DNA of 64,000 nucleotides from Desulfolinea sp050305405 (GCA_050305405.1 JBNLFG010000002.1:275769-339768); one strand, 5' to 3'; positions 51,217-60,306 are shown, counted from the first letter of the stretch. Notes: generated by a model not told the origin, from the letters alone. Numbers and translations: made by a program.

Positions 51217-52032
51217 CTAAATGCGCTCAGTCCAATCTGGATGAGCGTATTTTGTTTTAACCAGATCCGCGACACGCTTTATCTCGGATAGAGATAACTC
51301 ATCTCGTTCAAGTTGGATATTTAAAGCCGTGCCGAACCCGTGGACGAAGGCTTTGCTCGCCGCGCCCCAGGCAACGGTTCGCCCCAAAGCGGATTCCAAT
51401 GTGGAGGCGCGTGCCAAAAGCTTCTCGGCGGCATGTTGACGGGATTCTGCATCAGGGAAGCTTAATGCCTCGGTAATGCGCGCCAAGTTTCCGGTTAGCG
51501 GGAGCGATCCATGCTGTAGTACGCCACCCTTCTGACGCGCCTGTGCGCTGCCGATCAGTTTTCTCCCGTTTACCGTGATCTCATAGGTCGATGGGGTCTC
51601 AAAACAGACAGGGTTATGTTGGGCGGCAGCATCCAGTTTTTCTTCGTTCATCTGTACGTTTGCGCCCAAGAGCTTCAGGGCAGCGAGGAGCCCCTGTGCA
51701 AGATGATGGTAACTCTCGAGCAGGCTGCCACTGACGTGCGGATTGCTGTTTGGCGCAATAATCGAGTAAGTTATTTCATCTGTATGCAGGATCGCGCGCC
51801 CACCCGTGGCGCGCCGTACAACGTCCCAGCGGTTGGCTTGCAGTGTAGCATGATCTACATCACTAAAAGGCTGTGAACGCCCCAAAGAGAGACAGGGGGG
51901 CTTCCAGCTATATAAACGCAGGGTTGGTGGTGCCTCGCCACGCGTAACGTGCTCTAAGATGGCTTCATCGACAGCCATATTCCATGCGCCCAACGCGGGC
52001 GGGGACAGGTATAAACGCCATGGGGTAGTCAT
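51217..52032 (-). CDS. lipM: Octanoyltransferase LipM (lipoate biosynthesis)
   Basis: 271 residues of the biotin/lipoate A/B ligase fold. RRATGGRAILH is the substrate loop, Cys143 sits in NPVCFETPSTYEI, and Lys158 is in VNGRKLIGSAQARQKGG. These match the layout of B. subtilis LipM (Cys acyl-carrier and Lys), rather than an ATP-using LplA. LipM moves octanoate from ACP to GcvH, and LipA (826-1749) then adds sulfur. The start has TATAGT six bases upstream and no ribosome binding site, which suggests a leaderless transcript. Confidence 0.85.
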   Translation of the reverse strand: MTTPWRLYLSPPALGAWNMAVDEAILEHVTRGEAPPTLRLYSWKPPCLSLGRSQPFSDVDHATLQANRWDVVRRATGGRAILHTDEITYSIIAPNSNPHVSGSLLESYHHLAQGLLAALKLLGANVQMNEEKLDAAAQHNPVCFETPSTYEITVNGRKLIGSAQARQKGGVLQHGSLPLTGNLARITEALSFPDAESRQHAAEKLLARASTLESALGRTVAWGAASKAFVHGFGTALNIQLERDELSLSEIKRVADLVKTKYAHPDWTERI

Positions 52033-52038
52033 ACGGTT

Positions 52039-52044
52039 ACTATA
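52039..52044 (-). promoter_or_regulatory. -10 box, likely leaderless start of lipM
   Basis: Minus-strand TATAGT is 6 nt before the ATG at 52032. Confidence 0.5.
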
Positions 52045-52119
52045 ACACTTCTTTTACTCCAGCACTATTATGAAATAAGTTCCCCTGAAACTGGGATATG
52101 TTCCAGTCTTTACTTCCGT

Positions 52120-52125
52120 TATAAT
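52120..52125 (+). promoter_or_regulatory. -10 box, likely leaderless start of yqeY
   Basis: TATAAT is 7 nt (CCATATC) before the ATG at 52133; no Shine-Dalgarno between. Confidence 0.58.
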
Positions 52126-52132
52126 CCATATC

Positions 52133-52579
52133 ATGGATACAAAAACTCAACTTAATAACGCTATGAAAGAAGCGATGCGTGCCAAAGATCAGGTTGCCAA
52201 ACGCACTTTGACGATGGTGCGCGCTGCCATTCAACAAACGGAAAAAGATCGTCATACTGAACTGGATGACACCGCTGTGCTTGCAATCCTGCAGAAGGAA
52301 TTGAAGTCGCGGCAGGAGACCATCATTGAAGCCAAAAAAGCAGGACGCGATGATCTCGTTACGGATACCGAAGCTGAAATCGTTGTCTTGAAGAAGTTCC
52401 TGCCCGAAGCAATGCCAGAAGAAGAACTGCGTGTGCTTGCTGAAGCGGTTGTCGCTGAAGTTGGGGCGAGTGCGCCCGCAGATATGGGCAAGGTGATGAA
52501 GGTTCTCATCCCGCGCGTGGCAGGACGCGCGCCAGGCGGCGATATTAGCCGTATCGTTAAAAGCCTTCTGCAAGGTTAA
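52133..52579 (+). CDS. yqeY: GatB/YqeY domain protein
   Basis: 148 residues. Resembles stand-alone YqeY: LNNAMKEAMRAKDQVAKRTLT at the start, RQETIIEAKKAGRDDLV in the middle and FLPEAMPEEEL then GKVMKVL. It shares the tail fold of GatB and may bind tRNA; exact role unknown. Followed 10 nt later by pgpH, so they may be one operon with ybeY and dgkA. Confidence 0.9.
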   Translation: MDTKTQLNNAMKEAMRAKDQVAKRTLTMVRAAIQQTEKDRHTELDDTAVLAILQKELKSRQETIIEAKKAGRDDLVTDTEAEIVVLKKFLPEAMPEEELRVLAEAVVAEVGASAPADMGKVMKVLIPRVAGRAPGGDISRIVKSLLQG

Positions 52580-52589
52580 TATCCCCTAG

Positions 52590-54692
52590 ATGACAAACTC
52601 CGCACCTCCCTCAAAGCGTTTCGTTTTTTTGCGTGCTTTTGCGCTTACCTTAATTGGTTTGGCGGCTTATGCTGCGTTGATTTCACCGTTATCGCTGCAT
52701 TCGGATACGATTGTTTTGGAAGAAGGGCAGGTTTCTCCACGTGACTTGCAAGCGCCTTATGCGGCAGATTATGTTAGCGAGGTGCGTACCGAAGAGGCAC
52801 GCCAGGCTGCGGCACTCAGAGTAGTGCCGGTCTACTCAACGGCGGATCCGTCTATTGCGCGGGAGCAAATTGAAAGTTTGCGCGAGGCGCTTCTTTACAT
52901 CGGTATGGTGCGTGTGGATGCTTATGCATCCCCTGAGCAGAAGGGGAGTGATCTGCAGACGCTGTCATCCATCCAGTTGCAGGACGATACTATCGAGATC
53001 ATTCTCTCATTGAGTGATAATCAATGGGATGCCATCCAGCAGGAGGCGCTGAGTGTGTTGGAGCAGATGATGCGTAATAGCATTCGTCAAAGTGATGTCT
53101 CCAGTATTCAGCGTAGTGTGCCCTCGCGAATTAGTTTGGCATTGAGTGAGCTACAGGCACAGGTGGTGGCGGAATTGGTGCGCGCCTTTATCGTGCCGAA
53201 TAGCTTGTACAGTTCAGACTTGACCGAAGCTGCCCGTGTCGCTGCGAGCGAAGCCGTGGAACCTGTGCACCAGTACTATATTGCGGGAGAGACGATTGTT
53301 TCAAGTGGGGAGGTGATCTCGGCGGCGGATTTGGAAGCTTTGCAGACTTTGGGGTTGGTAAAACCCACGGAGCATGGGCTGGAATATTTAGGTGCTGCTA
53401 TCCTGACACTTGCTTTGAGTGTCTTTTTGTGGCTTTATTTTACTTACCGTCGCGCCGCTTTTGTAAACGATATGCGCGGATTGCTCTTGGTTGGGTTGAT
53501 CTTCGTCATCTTTCTGATAACGGCACGCCTGATGATCCCGAATTATGCCATTATTCCCTACCTTTTCCCTTTGCCCGCGTTCGGTTTGCTGATTGCCGCC
53601 CTCTTCGGTGTGGACGCTGGGTTCGTGCTCGCCTTTGCGCTAACGCTGCTGACGACTTATGGGTTATCCAACTCGCTCGACTTGAGCATGTACTATCTTG
53701 TTTCGTCGTTTTTGAGTATTTTGGTGCTTGGCAAAGCGCGACGTGTCTGGTCTTTCGTGAGCGCGGGGTTGGTCATCTCTGTGAGCGGAATTGCTATGCT
53801 GCTTGCGTATTGGCTACCTTTTGCAACCACAGATTGGTTAGGGCTTGCGGCATTGACCGGAGCTGCTGCTTTCAACGGGATCGCTTCTGCCAGTTTGACT
53901 CTGCTCTTGCAATTCTTTGTCGCGCAATCGCTGGGGTTAACGACTACCCTGCAACTTTTGGAACTCTCGCGTCCTGATATGCCCTTGCTGCAATTTTTCC
54001 TGCGAACCGCGCCGGGAACCTATCAACACTCGTTACAGGTTGCTAATCTTGCGGAGCAGGCTGCTGAAAGCATCGGCGCGGATGCTTTGCTGGTGCGTGT
54101 GGGTGCCTTATATCATGATGTGGGAAAGGCAGAAAATCCGCTTTTCTTCATCGAGAATCAGACGCCGGGAAATCTCAATACACACGAAGATCTTGCTCCT
54201 GAAGAGAGCGCGGGCTTTATTATTCAGCATGTCACCGATGGGGTTAAATTGGCGGACAAATATCGTTTGCCCAAGCGTTTGGTCGATTTTATGCTGGAGC
54301 ATCACGGTACAAATATTACGAGCTATCAATATGCGCAAGCCGTTAAAGATGCAGATGGCGATCACAGCAATGTGGATATTGAAAAGTTTCGTTATCCCGG
54401 GCCGGCACCACGTTCACGGGAAACGGCGCTGCTAATGCTCGCCGATGGGACAGAAGCGATCAATCGCGCTAAACGTCCGCAAAACGAGACGGAATTACGG
54501 GCTATTGTCCAGAAGGTAATTGATGTCTCGCAGCAAAACGGACAGTTGCAGAATACCAGCCTAACGTTGCGTGATCTGAAATTGATTAGCGATTCTTTTG
54601 TCTCAACACTGCGTGGAACTTTACATCCGCGCGTGGAATACCCCTCGTCTGCGGCTTCTGGGGGCGTGAATACCAGACCGCGCATAAAATAA
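52590..54692 (+). CDS. 7TM-HD cyclic-di-AMP phosphodiesterase family (PgpH/YqfF-like)
   Basis: 700 residues. A first membrane helix (about 10-30) is followed by a large extracellular 7TMR-HDED domain (about 35-270). Seven membrane helices follow (about 275-465). The HD domain from about 470 carries TYQHSLQVANLAEQAA, LYHDVGKAENP and HHGTNITSY. PgpH in Firmicutes hydrolyses c-di-AMP. It is next to ybeY and a DgkA-type gene, a conserved neighbourhood in many bacteria. Confidence 0.9.
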   Translation: MTNSAPPSKRFVFLRAFALTLIGLAAYAALISPLSLHSDTIVLEEGQVSPRDLQAPYAADYVSEVRTEEARQAAALRVVPVYSTADPSIAREQIESLREALLYIGMVRVDAYASPEQKGSDLQTLSSIQLQDDTIEIILSLSDNQWDAIQQEALSVLEQMMRNSIRQSDVSSIQRSVPSRISLALSELQAQVVAELVRAFIVPNSLYSSDLTEAARVAASEAVEPVHQYYIAGETIVSSGEVISAADLEALQTLGLVKPTEHGLEYLGAAILTLALSVFLWLYFTYRRAAFVNDMRGLLLVGLIFVIFLITARLMIPNYAIIPYLFPLPAFGLLIAALFGVDAGFVLAFALTLLTTYGLSNSLDLSMYYLVSSFLSILVLGKARRVWSFVSAGLVISVSGIAMLLAYWLPFATTDWLGLAALTGAAAFNGIASASLTLLLQFFVAQSLGLTTTLQLLELSRPDMPLLQFFLRTAPGTYQHSLQVANLAEQAAESIGADALLVRVGALYHDVGKAENPLFFIENQTPGNLNTHEDLAPEESAGFIIQHVTDGVKLADKYRLPKRLVDFMLEHHGTNITSYQYAQAVKDADGDHSNVDIEKFRYPGPAPRSRETALLMLADGTEAINRAKRPQNETELRAIVQKVIDVSQQNGQLQNTSLTLRDLKLISDSFVSTLRGTLHPRVEYPSSAASGGVNTRPRIK

Positions 54693-54693
54693 T

Positions 54694-55152
54694 ATGATCG
54701 ACATCCAATATTATGACGAAGTGTTGCCTAAGCTTAATGAACAGGTTCTTGAAACGGCTGCTCTTGCAGCATTGGAACAACAAGCAGCAGGTGAAGATGC
54801 AGCCTTGAGCATCCTATTAACAAACGATGCTCATATTCAGGAACTGAATCGCGACTATCGCGGCTACGACAAGCCGACCGATGTGCTCTCCTTTGAAGCG
54901 CACGAACGCGACCCTGAAACAGGCTTGCTCTACCTGGGAGACATCATCATCTCGTTGGCGCGTGCTGCCGCACAAGCGGAGCAGGGCGGGCATCCGCTCT
55001 TGGCGGAAGTGCAGCTTCTTGTTGTGCACGGTGTTCTCCACTTGCTTGGGCACGATCACGCTGAAGCCGAAGAAAAAGCTCTTATGTGGAACGACCAAGC
55101 TGAAATTCTGGCGCGTCTCGGCTTATCCGATATGAAAATACAGGAAACATGA
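54694..55152 (+). CDS. ybeY: Endoribonuclease YbeY
   Basis: 152 residues. The zinc-binding signature HGVLHLLGHDH is present near residue 111 (HxxxHxxxxxH), and the conserved NRDYRGYDKPTDVLSF segment precedes it. YbeY trims 16S rRNA and takes part in ribosome quality control. It begins 1 nt after pgpH and overlaps dgkA by 4 nt. Length is normal. Confidence 0.95.
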   Translation: MIDIQYYDEVLPKLNEQVLETAALAALEQQAAGEDAALSILLTNDAHIQELNRDYRGYDKPTDVLSFEAHERDPETGLLYLGDIIISLARAAAQAEQGGHPLLAEVQLLVVHGVLHLLGHDHAEAEEKALMWNDQAEILARLGLSDMKIQET

Positions 55153-55526
55153 AAGAATTTATTCAATCCCGTTTACGTTCGTTTGGTTACGCTTTCGAAG
55201 GCTGGGGGCATGTGCTCAGGAATGAGCCGAACAGCTGGATCCACGCAGTTGTGAGTGTGGCGGTGCTTGTTGTGGCAACATGGCTGCAATTGCCCGTGCG
55301 TGATTGGGCGGTTTTGTTGTTGACAATTGCGATTGTTTGGGCTGCCGAGTTTTTCAATACGGCTATTGAGAATGTGGTCGATCTCGCCAGCCCGGAGGAG
55401 CATCCACTGGCAAAGGCAAGTAAGGATGTCAGTGCAGCGGGGGTTTTGCTGGCGGCGCTCATCGCCATTCTGGTTGGCTTGCTTATTCTTGGCCCACCGC
55501 TCTGGCAAAAACTACAAAGTTTTTAA
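55149..55526 (+). CDS. dgkA: Diacylglycerol/undecaprenol kinase
   Basis: 125 residues with three membrane helices. The family motif EFFNTAIENVVDLASPEEH and AKASKDVSAAGVLLAA are seen. In Gram-positive relatives the enzyme phosphorylates undecaprenol. It overlaps the ybeY stop (ATGA) and ends 6 nt before a terminator. Confidence 0.92.
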   Translation: MKEFIQSRLRSFGYAFEGWGHVLRNEPNSWIHAVVSVAVLVVATWLQLPVRDWAVLLLTIAIVWAAEFFNTAIENVVDLASPEEHPLAKASKDVSAAGVLLAALIAILVGLLILGPPLWQKLQSF

Positions 55527-55531
55527 AAAGA

Positions 55532-55558
55532 AATCCCGCCAGAAATTGGCGGGATTTT
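55532..55558. terminator. Terminator between dgkA and the NarL-type gene
   Basis: AAATCCCGCCA pairs with TGGCGGGATTT, followed by TTCTCTC. Convergent genes flank it. Confidence 0.92.
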
Positions 55559-55580
55559 CTCTCTTTGGCGGTCTTTACAT

Positions 55581-56240
55581 TTACATTTCGATATATTCTT
55601 TTAGGCTATGTTCAACAGCGTAGGCTGCTGCTTCGGCGCGGTTGTTGACGCCCAGTTTCGAGAGAATGCTGCTGACGTAGTTACGTACCGTGCCTTCTCC
55701 AAGGAAAAGCGCCTTTGCGATCTCGCGATTGGTCTTGCCTTCTGAAACAAGCTGTAAAACATGTTTTTCCTGCTGGCTCAAATTGGCAAAGGCCGATGCT
55801 TCTTCTTCGCGGACAGCGCGGCGCACTTCCTGAAAAACGCGCTGTGTCACTGCCGGGTCAAGTAAACCTTCACCGCTGCCAACGGCTTCAAGCGCTTTCA
55901 CAAGGTCTTCGCTGCCGATCTGTTTCAAGACATATCCCGATGCGCCTGCGCGGATCGCAGAAAAGAGCATTTCATCTTCTGCATACGAAGTCAGCATGAG
56001 CACCTTTGTTTCTGGAAAACGCTTCACAATCTCTTCACAGGCATCAATGCCTGAAACACCCGGTAAACGAATATCCATCACGACCACGTCTGGCTTAAGG
56101 TTAGCAGTTTTTTCGACTGCCTCGCGCGCCGAACTGGCCTCTCCTACCACATCAAAGTCAGGGTGGCGCTCAAGCAAAGTCTTCAAACCAATGCGAACGA
56201 CTTCGTGATCGTCAACCAAGATAATACGTTGTTTTGCCAT
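55581..56240 (-). CDS. NarL/LuxR-type response regulator
   Basis: 219 residues. Receiver (1-118) with DDHE acidic pair, phospho-acceptor Asp in VVMDIRLPG, Thr in LMLTSY and Lys in YVLKQIGS. The LuxR-type HTH (about 150-210) contains LSQQEKHVLQLVSEGKTNRE (short: EGKTNREIAKALFLGEGTV). No cognate kinase is next to it. A TTGTCA-17-TATACT promoter lies upstream on the minus strand. Confidence 0.93.
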   Translation of the reverse strand: MAKQRIILVDDHEVVRIGLKTLLERHPDFDVVGEASSAREAVEKTANLKPDVVVMDIRLPGVSGIDACEEIVKRFPETKVLMLTSYAEDEMLFSAIRAGASGYVLKQIGSEDLVKALEAVGSGEGLLDPAVTQRVFQEVRRAVREEEASAFANLSQQEKHVLQLVSEGKTNREIAKALFLGEGTVRNYVSSILSKLGVNNRAEAAAYAVEHSLKEYIEM

Positions 56241-56275
56241 TCTTTCTCCAATTTCTCCGAAATACGGTAGGTGGA

Positions 56276-56304
56276 AGTATAGTTGAGAGATGAAGAGATG
56301 ACAA
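56276..56304 (-). promoter_or_regulatory. Promoter of the NarL-type regulator
   Basis: Minus-strand TTGTCA (56299-56304), 17-bp spacer, TATACT (56276-56281). The -35 box is inside a 12-bp hairpin (56295-56306 with 56317-56328) that may also end the upstream operon. Confidence 0.7.
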
Positions 56305-56328
56305 GAGGAGTATGTTTCTTGTCATCTC
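56295..56328 (-). terminator. Hairpin between OmpR-type and NarL-type genes
   Basis: GAGATGACAAGA pairs perfectly with TCTTGTCATCTC. No T run follows on the minus strand, so it may be a weak terminator or a regulatory stem that overlaps the -35 box. Confidence 0.5.
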
Positions 56329-56392
56329 GATATGTTTTCTGCGTCGCCCCTCAGACTTTAGGCTTGCTGAGGTCTCTCAAGCATTTGTTTGG

Positions 56393-57115
56393 TTACGGGG
56401 TTCCCTCTCTTCTAAAATCAACAAAGCGATAGCCAACGCCTCGTTCTGTCAAAATATATTTAGGGTCAGCGGGGTCTGCTTCGAGTTTCTTTCGTAAATA
56501 GTTGATGTAAAGACGCACGTAATGCGGCTCATCGCGATATTCGTAGCCCCAAACTTTGGTCAGCAACTGATCGTGTGAGATCACCCAACCGGCATTCTGC
56601 ACAAGATGATAGAGCAGACGATACTCGGTGGGGCGTAGCTTAACGATCTGGCCCTCCAACCAAATTTCGCGGCGGTCAAAGTCGATTTTGAGACGATCAT
56701 CGATTTCGAGTAAGCCATGCATCGATCCGCTTGCGCTTTCGGTGCGGCGCAAGACGGCTTTTACACGGCTGACCATCTCTCGCGGGCTAAAGGGTTTTGT
56801 GATGTAGTCATCGGCACCCAGTTCAAGTCCACGGACGCGGTCGTCTTCTTCGCCTTTGGCGGTGAGCATTAAAACGGGCACTTTGCTTGTTTCGCGGATG
56901 ATCTGTAAGACTTCGAATCCATCAAGGTCGGGCATCATCACATCCAGAAGAATTAGATCTGGAGAAACATCGCGCAATTGTTGAATAGCTTCTTTTCCAT
57001 TAAATGCTTCACTGACGAGGAAGCCATCGTGCTCAAGGTTCAATCGGATGAAACGTACCATCCGCTCTTCATCATCAACTACCAGTATTTTTCTACGGTC
57101 AAATTGTTTTGTCAT
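56393..57115 (-). CDS. OmpR/PhoB-type response regulator
   Basis: 240 residues. Receiver with DDEE acidic pair, phospho-acceptor Asp in LLDVMMPD, Thr in LMLTAKG and Lys in TKPF. The winged HTH (about 135-230) has RPTEYRLLYHLVQNAGWVIS (short: RPTEYRLLYHL) and YVRLYINYLRKKL. It begins 1 nt after the 80-residue unknown gene, so both belong to the phospho-signalling operon. Confidence 0.94.
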   Translation of the reverse strand: MTKQFDRRKILVVDDEERMVRFIRLNLEHDGFLVSEAFNGKEAIQQLRDVSPDLILLDVMMPDLDGFEVLQIIRETSKVPVLMLTAKGEEDDRVRGLELGADDYITKPFSPREMVSRVKAVLRRTESASGSMHGLLEIDDRLKIDFDRREIWLEGQIVKLRPTEYRLLYHLVQNAGWVISHDQLLTKVWGYEYRDEPHYVRLYINYLRKKLEADPADPKYILTERGVGYRFVDFRREGTP

Positions 57116-57116
57116 C

Positions 57117-57359
57117 TTATTCCCTCACAAAACCAATGATCTGGTCTTCCTCTGCATTTTCAAGAACTTCGATGAAATTAATTCTCGAAATTGGCCAGAT
57201 CACCCGAATAACTTCATCTTGAAGGTAGTGCAGATCTTTCCCCTCGCGTGTACGCGGGTTCAGAACTGTCATGATAACATCCTGTGCCCCCGGTAGTTCT
57301 TCGACTTCACCAAAGATGGAGGTTTCCCCTGAAATATGTAAGATCACATTGTATGCCAT
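57117..57359 (-). CDS. Conserved-looking 80-residue protein, unknown function
   Basis: 80 residues, mostly beta-strand in character: YNVILHISGETSIFGEVEEL, then LNPRTREGKDLHYLQDEVIR and VIWPISRINFIEV. A GAAGGA ribosome binding site lies before the ATG. It is 55 nt after the FHA gene and 1 nt before the OmpR-type regulator. No family recognised; its place suggests an adaptor or ligand-binding role in the operon. Confidence 0.65.
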   Translation of the reverse strand: MAYNVILHISGETSIFGEVEELPGAQDVIMTVLNPRTREGKDLHYLQDEVIRVIWPISRINFIEVLENAEEDQIIGFVRE

Positions 57360-57414
57360 GTCTATCCTTCTTTCTTTGAGGAAAAGATGTTCTCAACTTT
57401 CTTAGAACATCTGC

Positions 57415-57918
57415 CTAGTCTTGTACGAGAAATTGTAATTTAAGTTTGCCAAAGGCAATGATATTACCGTGCTGAAGAACATATTCTTGCTCAGAGAGAA
57501 GACGCGTTCCGTTTAAGTATGTGCCGTTAGATGAACCCAAATCCATGATGCTGGTTTGGGTATCACTCTTCTTCAAAACGGCATGTAAACGCGAAACGCC
57601 GTGCTCGTAAGCGTTGTATGGTGTCAGATCAATATCTGGCATAACCGATTGTCCTTCACTTACGCGTCCAATTGTGAATTCATTGCGATTCGATAAAGAC
57701 AGGAATTGCCCGCCATCCAGAACCTGTAAAGAGATTGCATCTGATGTTTGAGAGCGTTTTTGGACGTTGGTATCAAAATCACCGGATGCTGGCATATTCT
57801 CATTCATTTGAATGGTTTGTGTGGCCAGATTCTGCATACTAACCAATTGAGTGCCGCAGTCACTACAGAATAATGCACCTTCTACTTCTGCGTGTTGGCA
57901 GCTTGGACATGTAATCAT
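57415..57918 (-). CDS. FHA-domain protein with zinc ribbon
   Basis: 167 residues. An N-terminal zinc ribbon is formed by CPSC and CSDC (about residues 4-22). A linker leads to an FHA domain (about 80-165) with the phospho-threonine-binding set: IGRVSEG, SRLHAVL and DLGSSNGTYLNG. FHA domains read phosphothreonine, fitting a kinase/phosphatase operon. Its ATG overlaps the stop of the J-domain/VWA gene (ATGA). Confidence 0.92.
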   Translation of the reverse strand: MITCPSCQHAEVEGALFCSDCGTQLVSMQNLATQTIQMNENMPASGDFDTNVQKRSQTSDAISLQVLDGGQFLSLSNRNEFTIGRVSEGQSVMPDIDLTPYNAYEHGVSRLHAVLKKSDTQTSIMDLGSSNGTYLNGTRLLSEQEYVLQHGNIIAFGKLKLQFLVQD

Positions 57919-59393
57919 AAGTCTTTTCCTCTACCTGCTGACAATAATAGTGCTCTGGTTCCGTATTTCATATTTTTGCGTCCTTCTTCTGAAAGCTCTT
58001 GTTTTTGTTGCAGATGTTCTGCTTCCAGGAGAACCGTTTTTGCCATGCTCCGTTCTCCTTGAGAAAGAAGATGGGTGGCAAGGTGTTGAAGGCGGCGAGA
58101 TGCATCATCATATTTGCCCGCATCTACTTCTTCTTGCGCCTTTTCTTGCATACGATACAAGTTCAAGCTAATTAATGAATTAATTAGTAAGGGAGGTGGA
58201 GGCTTAAGGTCTGCGTTCTCGCTAATTTTGCGTGATAAAGAAACACGTAATTGTGAGGTTGGTAATGTCAGTGATGGTATTGAATATTTCAAAGCCCCAG
58301 CTAATAACTTTGCCTCATCTTTAAGGACAGCCCCAGACTGGACTTCAAATTCAAGCAGGAGGCGTAAGGGCTGATCTCGTAAGATGATTCCCAATTTTAT
58401 GGGGTTTTCAAGGGAAGGGTGCGCTTCATTTGGTTGGAGCCGGAAAATGTAGGTTAGCTTTGTGTGTGGACTCTCTTTATAGGTCAATTCTACGTTTTCA
58501 GCAAAGGTATTTGCTAACTGTCGGAATTTTCTTTCGAGAAAATCCTGAATTTGTTGTGGCTCGGCAATATAGCTGCTACTACTGCCTGCTTTGGCAGCAA
58601 GTGTATCAAGAAAGTTGTCATTCCAGTCTTCGCCGATCCCTAATCCGCTGATACCGATGCCAAGAGAGGCAGCCTCATCTGCTAACTCAAATGATCCCTC
58701 TTCATCCCCGTACGTTTGTCCATCTGTTAGCAGGATAATATGATTGACACGTTCTTTTGCTATCCTTCTGCGGACTTCGTTCAGCCCCAGTTTCAAGCCT
58801 TGTAATATCTCTGTCCCGCCGTTGGGCAGGATCGTGTGGATTCTGGATTCCATTTTTCGGCGATCATGCTTTGCTGACGCCGAGATCAAGACTTCGGCGC
58901 GGTCACTGAAGGTGACGACACTGAGCAGGTCTTCGTCCCGCAAATTACGGATCAAATGCAAAGCTGATGCTTTGACCATTTCGATCTTCTCGCCTTTCAT
59001 GGATGTCGAACGATCCAGAACAAGGCAGACGTTAAGAGGCGGCGTATTAAATTCGTTTTCGCTTTGGCGGGGCTTCCATTCCAAAAGCGCATAGATCAAT
59101 TGATTTTCGCTCAAGCGAACAAGGCTTTCGCGGCTGAACAAAACTCGCTGTACGATAGGTTGAGGGATTTCTGTTTCAGGGCTTAAGGTTTTGTCGTACT
59201 CAATTCGTTTTTGGGGATTAGAAAGTGTTTCGTAGGCTTTCTGAACATCAAGAAAGATTTCTGTTTCGCCAGGAGCTTCGTTTTTATCAGGGTGCACACG
59301 TTGAGCTGCCTCAAAGTAGGCGCGCTTAATTTCTTCCTGTGTTGCATCCCGAAATATTCCCAAAAGGGAATAATAATCTAACGAAGTTGACAT
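57915..59393 (-). CDS. J-domain / von Willebrand A domain fusion protein
   Basis: 492 residues from the ATG at 59393; an upstream TTG at 59402 in the phosphatase gene is less likely. The J domain is at about 5-70: DYYSLLG, the HPDKN motif and a helix IV region with YETLSNPQKR. The VWA domain (about 105-280) has a full MIDAS: DRSTS, GGTEI and LTDGQT. A C-terminal beta-rich and helical part (about 285-490) follows. VWA binds metal and partners; J domains stimulate Hsp70. I do not recall this fusion as a standard one. The gene is 1 nt after the PP2C stop. Confidence 0.9.
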   Translation of the reverse strand: MSTSLDYYSLLGIFRDATQEEIKRAYFEAAQRVHPDKNEAPGETEIFLDVQKAYETLSNPQKRIEYDKTLSPETEIPQPIVQRVLFSRESLVRLSENQLIYALLEWKPRQSENEFNTPPLNVCLVLDRSTSMKGEKIEMVKASALHLIRNLRDEDLLSVVTFSDRAEVLISASAKHDRRKMESRIHTILPNGGTEILQGLKLGLNEVRRRIAKERVNHIILLTDGQTYGDEEGSFELADEAASLGIGISGLGIGEDWNDNFLDTLAAKAGSSSSYIAEPQQIQDFLERKFRQLANTFAENVELTYKESPHTKLTYIFRLQPNEAHPSLENPIKLGIILRDQPLRLLLEFEVQSGAVLKDEAKLLAGALKYSIPSLTLPTSQLRVSLSRKISENADLKPPPPLLINSLISLNLYRMQEKAQEEVDAGKYDDASRRLQHLATHLLSQGERSMAKTVLLEAEHLQQKQELSEEGRKNMKYGTRALLLSAGRGKDL

Positions 59394-59394
59394 A

Positions 59395-60306
59395 CTATCC
59401 AATCATCTTGACAAGGACAACTGAAATATTGTCAGGGCCACCTGCTGCATTTGCAGCATTGACCAGATTTTGACAAGCCTCTTCCAACGTTGGTGCATCG
59501 CTTATGGCTTGGTGCATTTGCTGCTCACTGAGTACGCCCCAAAGCCCATCGCTACTAAGCATGAGCATCCCATTTCTGGGGAATGCGACTGAAAAGAGGT
59601 CTGGCTCGAGGGCTTCTCCCTGACCTAATGCGCGGTAGAGCACATTTTTCTGGGGATGATTAGCCGCTTCTTCAGCGGTGATTTGCCCAAGTTCTTCGAG
59701 ACGCCCGACCAGTGAGTGGTCGCGAGTGATCATGTCGAAACGCCCATCTGGATAAACGGCATATGCGCGGCTATCACCAACGTGCGCGATGGTAACTTGG
59801 GTGCCCAAGACCAGTGCTGCCGTCAGCGTAGTGCCGCTTCCCGGGGCATCCCGTTGAATGGCCTCCTGTGCTTGGGTAACGCCAGCAAGCATCAGGTCAT
59901 GGAGCGATTCGTCGAGAGGCATGGTGGGTAAGTTAAATAGATAGGAGTGGAACTTTCGCATGATATGACCGCCGAAAGTCCGCATGGCTGTATTGCTGGC
60001 AACTTCGCCGTACTGGTGTCCGCCCATCCCATCTGCGACGATATAGAGTCCAAAGGGTGTATTGCCGGCATTACCAGCCAGTGTGGCGGTGACAAGCATC
60101 AGACTGTCTTCGTTCAGCTCACGCTGTTTCCCTACTGATTGTCCGCTTGCCGCAACCAATTGGCTCATCTCGTATTTTATTTCTGCTTCCTTAAGGTCGC
60201 CAAGTTGAGTAGGCGAGAGAGGAATTGTGGCAGTATCATTAACAACTGACTGAGTTGTTGCCTCTGGTTCTTCTGGCTTGAATAGTTTTTTGAAAAAGTC
60301 GATCAC
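59395..60306 (-). CDS. PP2C-family Ser/Thr protein phosphatase
   Basis: 303 residues. A GTG start follows GAGGAGC. After 60 variable residues the PP2C motifs appear: GKQRELNEDSLM, VADGMGGHQYGE (metal-binding Asp), AHVGDSRAY, RDHSLVGRL and SSDGLWGVLS, ending GGPDNISVVLV. It is likely to oppose the kinase encoded 15 nt upstream. Cytoplasmic. Confidence 0.95.
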   Translation of the reverse strand: MIDFFKKLFKPEEPEATTQSVVNDTATIPLSPTQLGDLKEAEIKYEMSQLVAASGQSVGKQRELNEDSLMLVTATLAGNAGNTPFGLYIVADGMGGHQYGEVASNTAMRTFGGHIMRKFHSYLFNLPTMPLDESLHDLMLAGVTQAQEAIQRDAPGSGTTLTAALVLGTQVTIAHVGDSRAYAVYPDGRFDMITRDHSLVGRLEELGQITAEEAANHPQKNVLYRALGQGEALEPDLFSVAFPRNGMLMLSSDGLWGVLSEQQMHQAISDAPTLEEACQNLVNAANAAGGPDNISVVLVKMIG

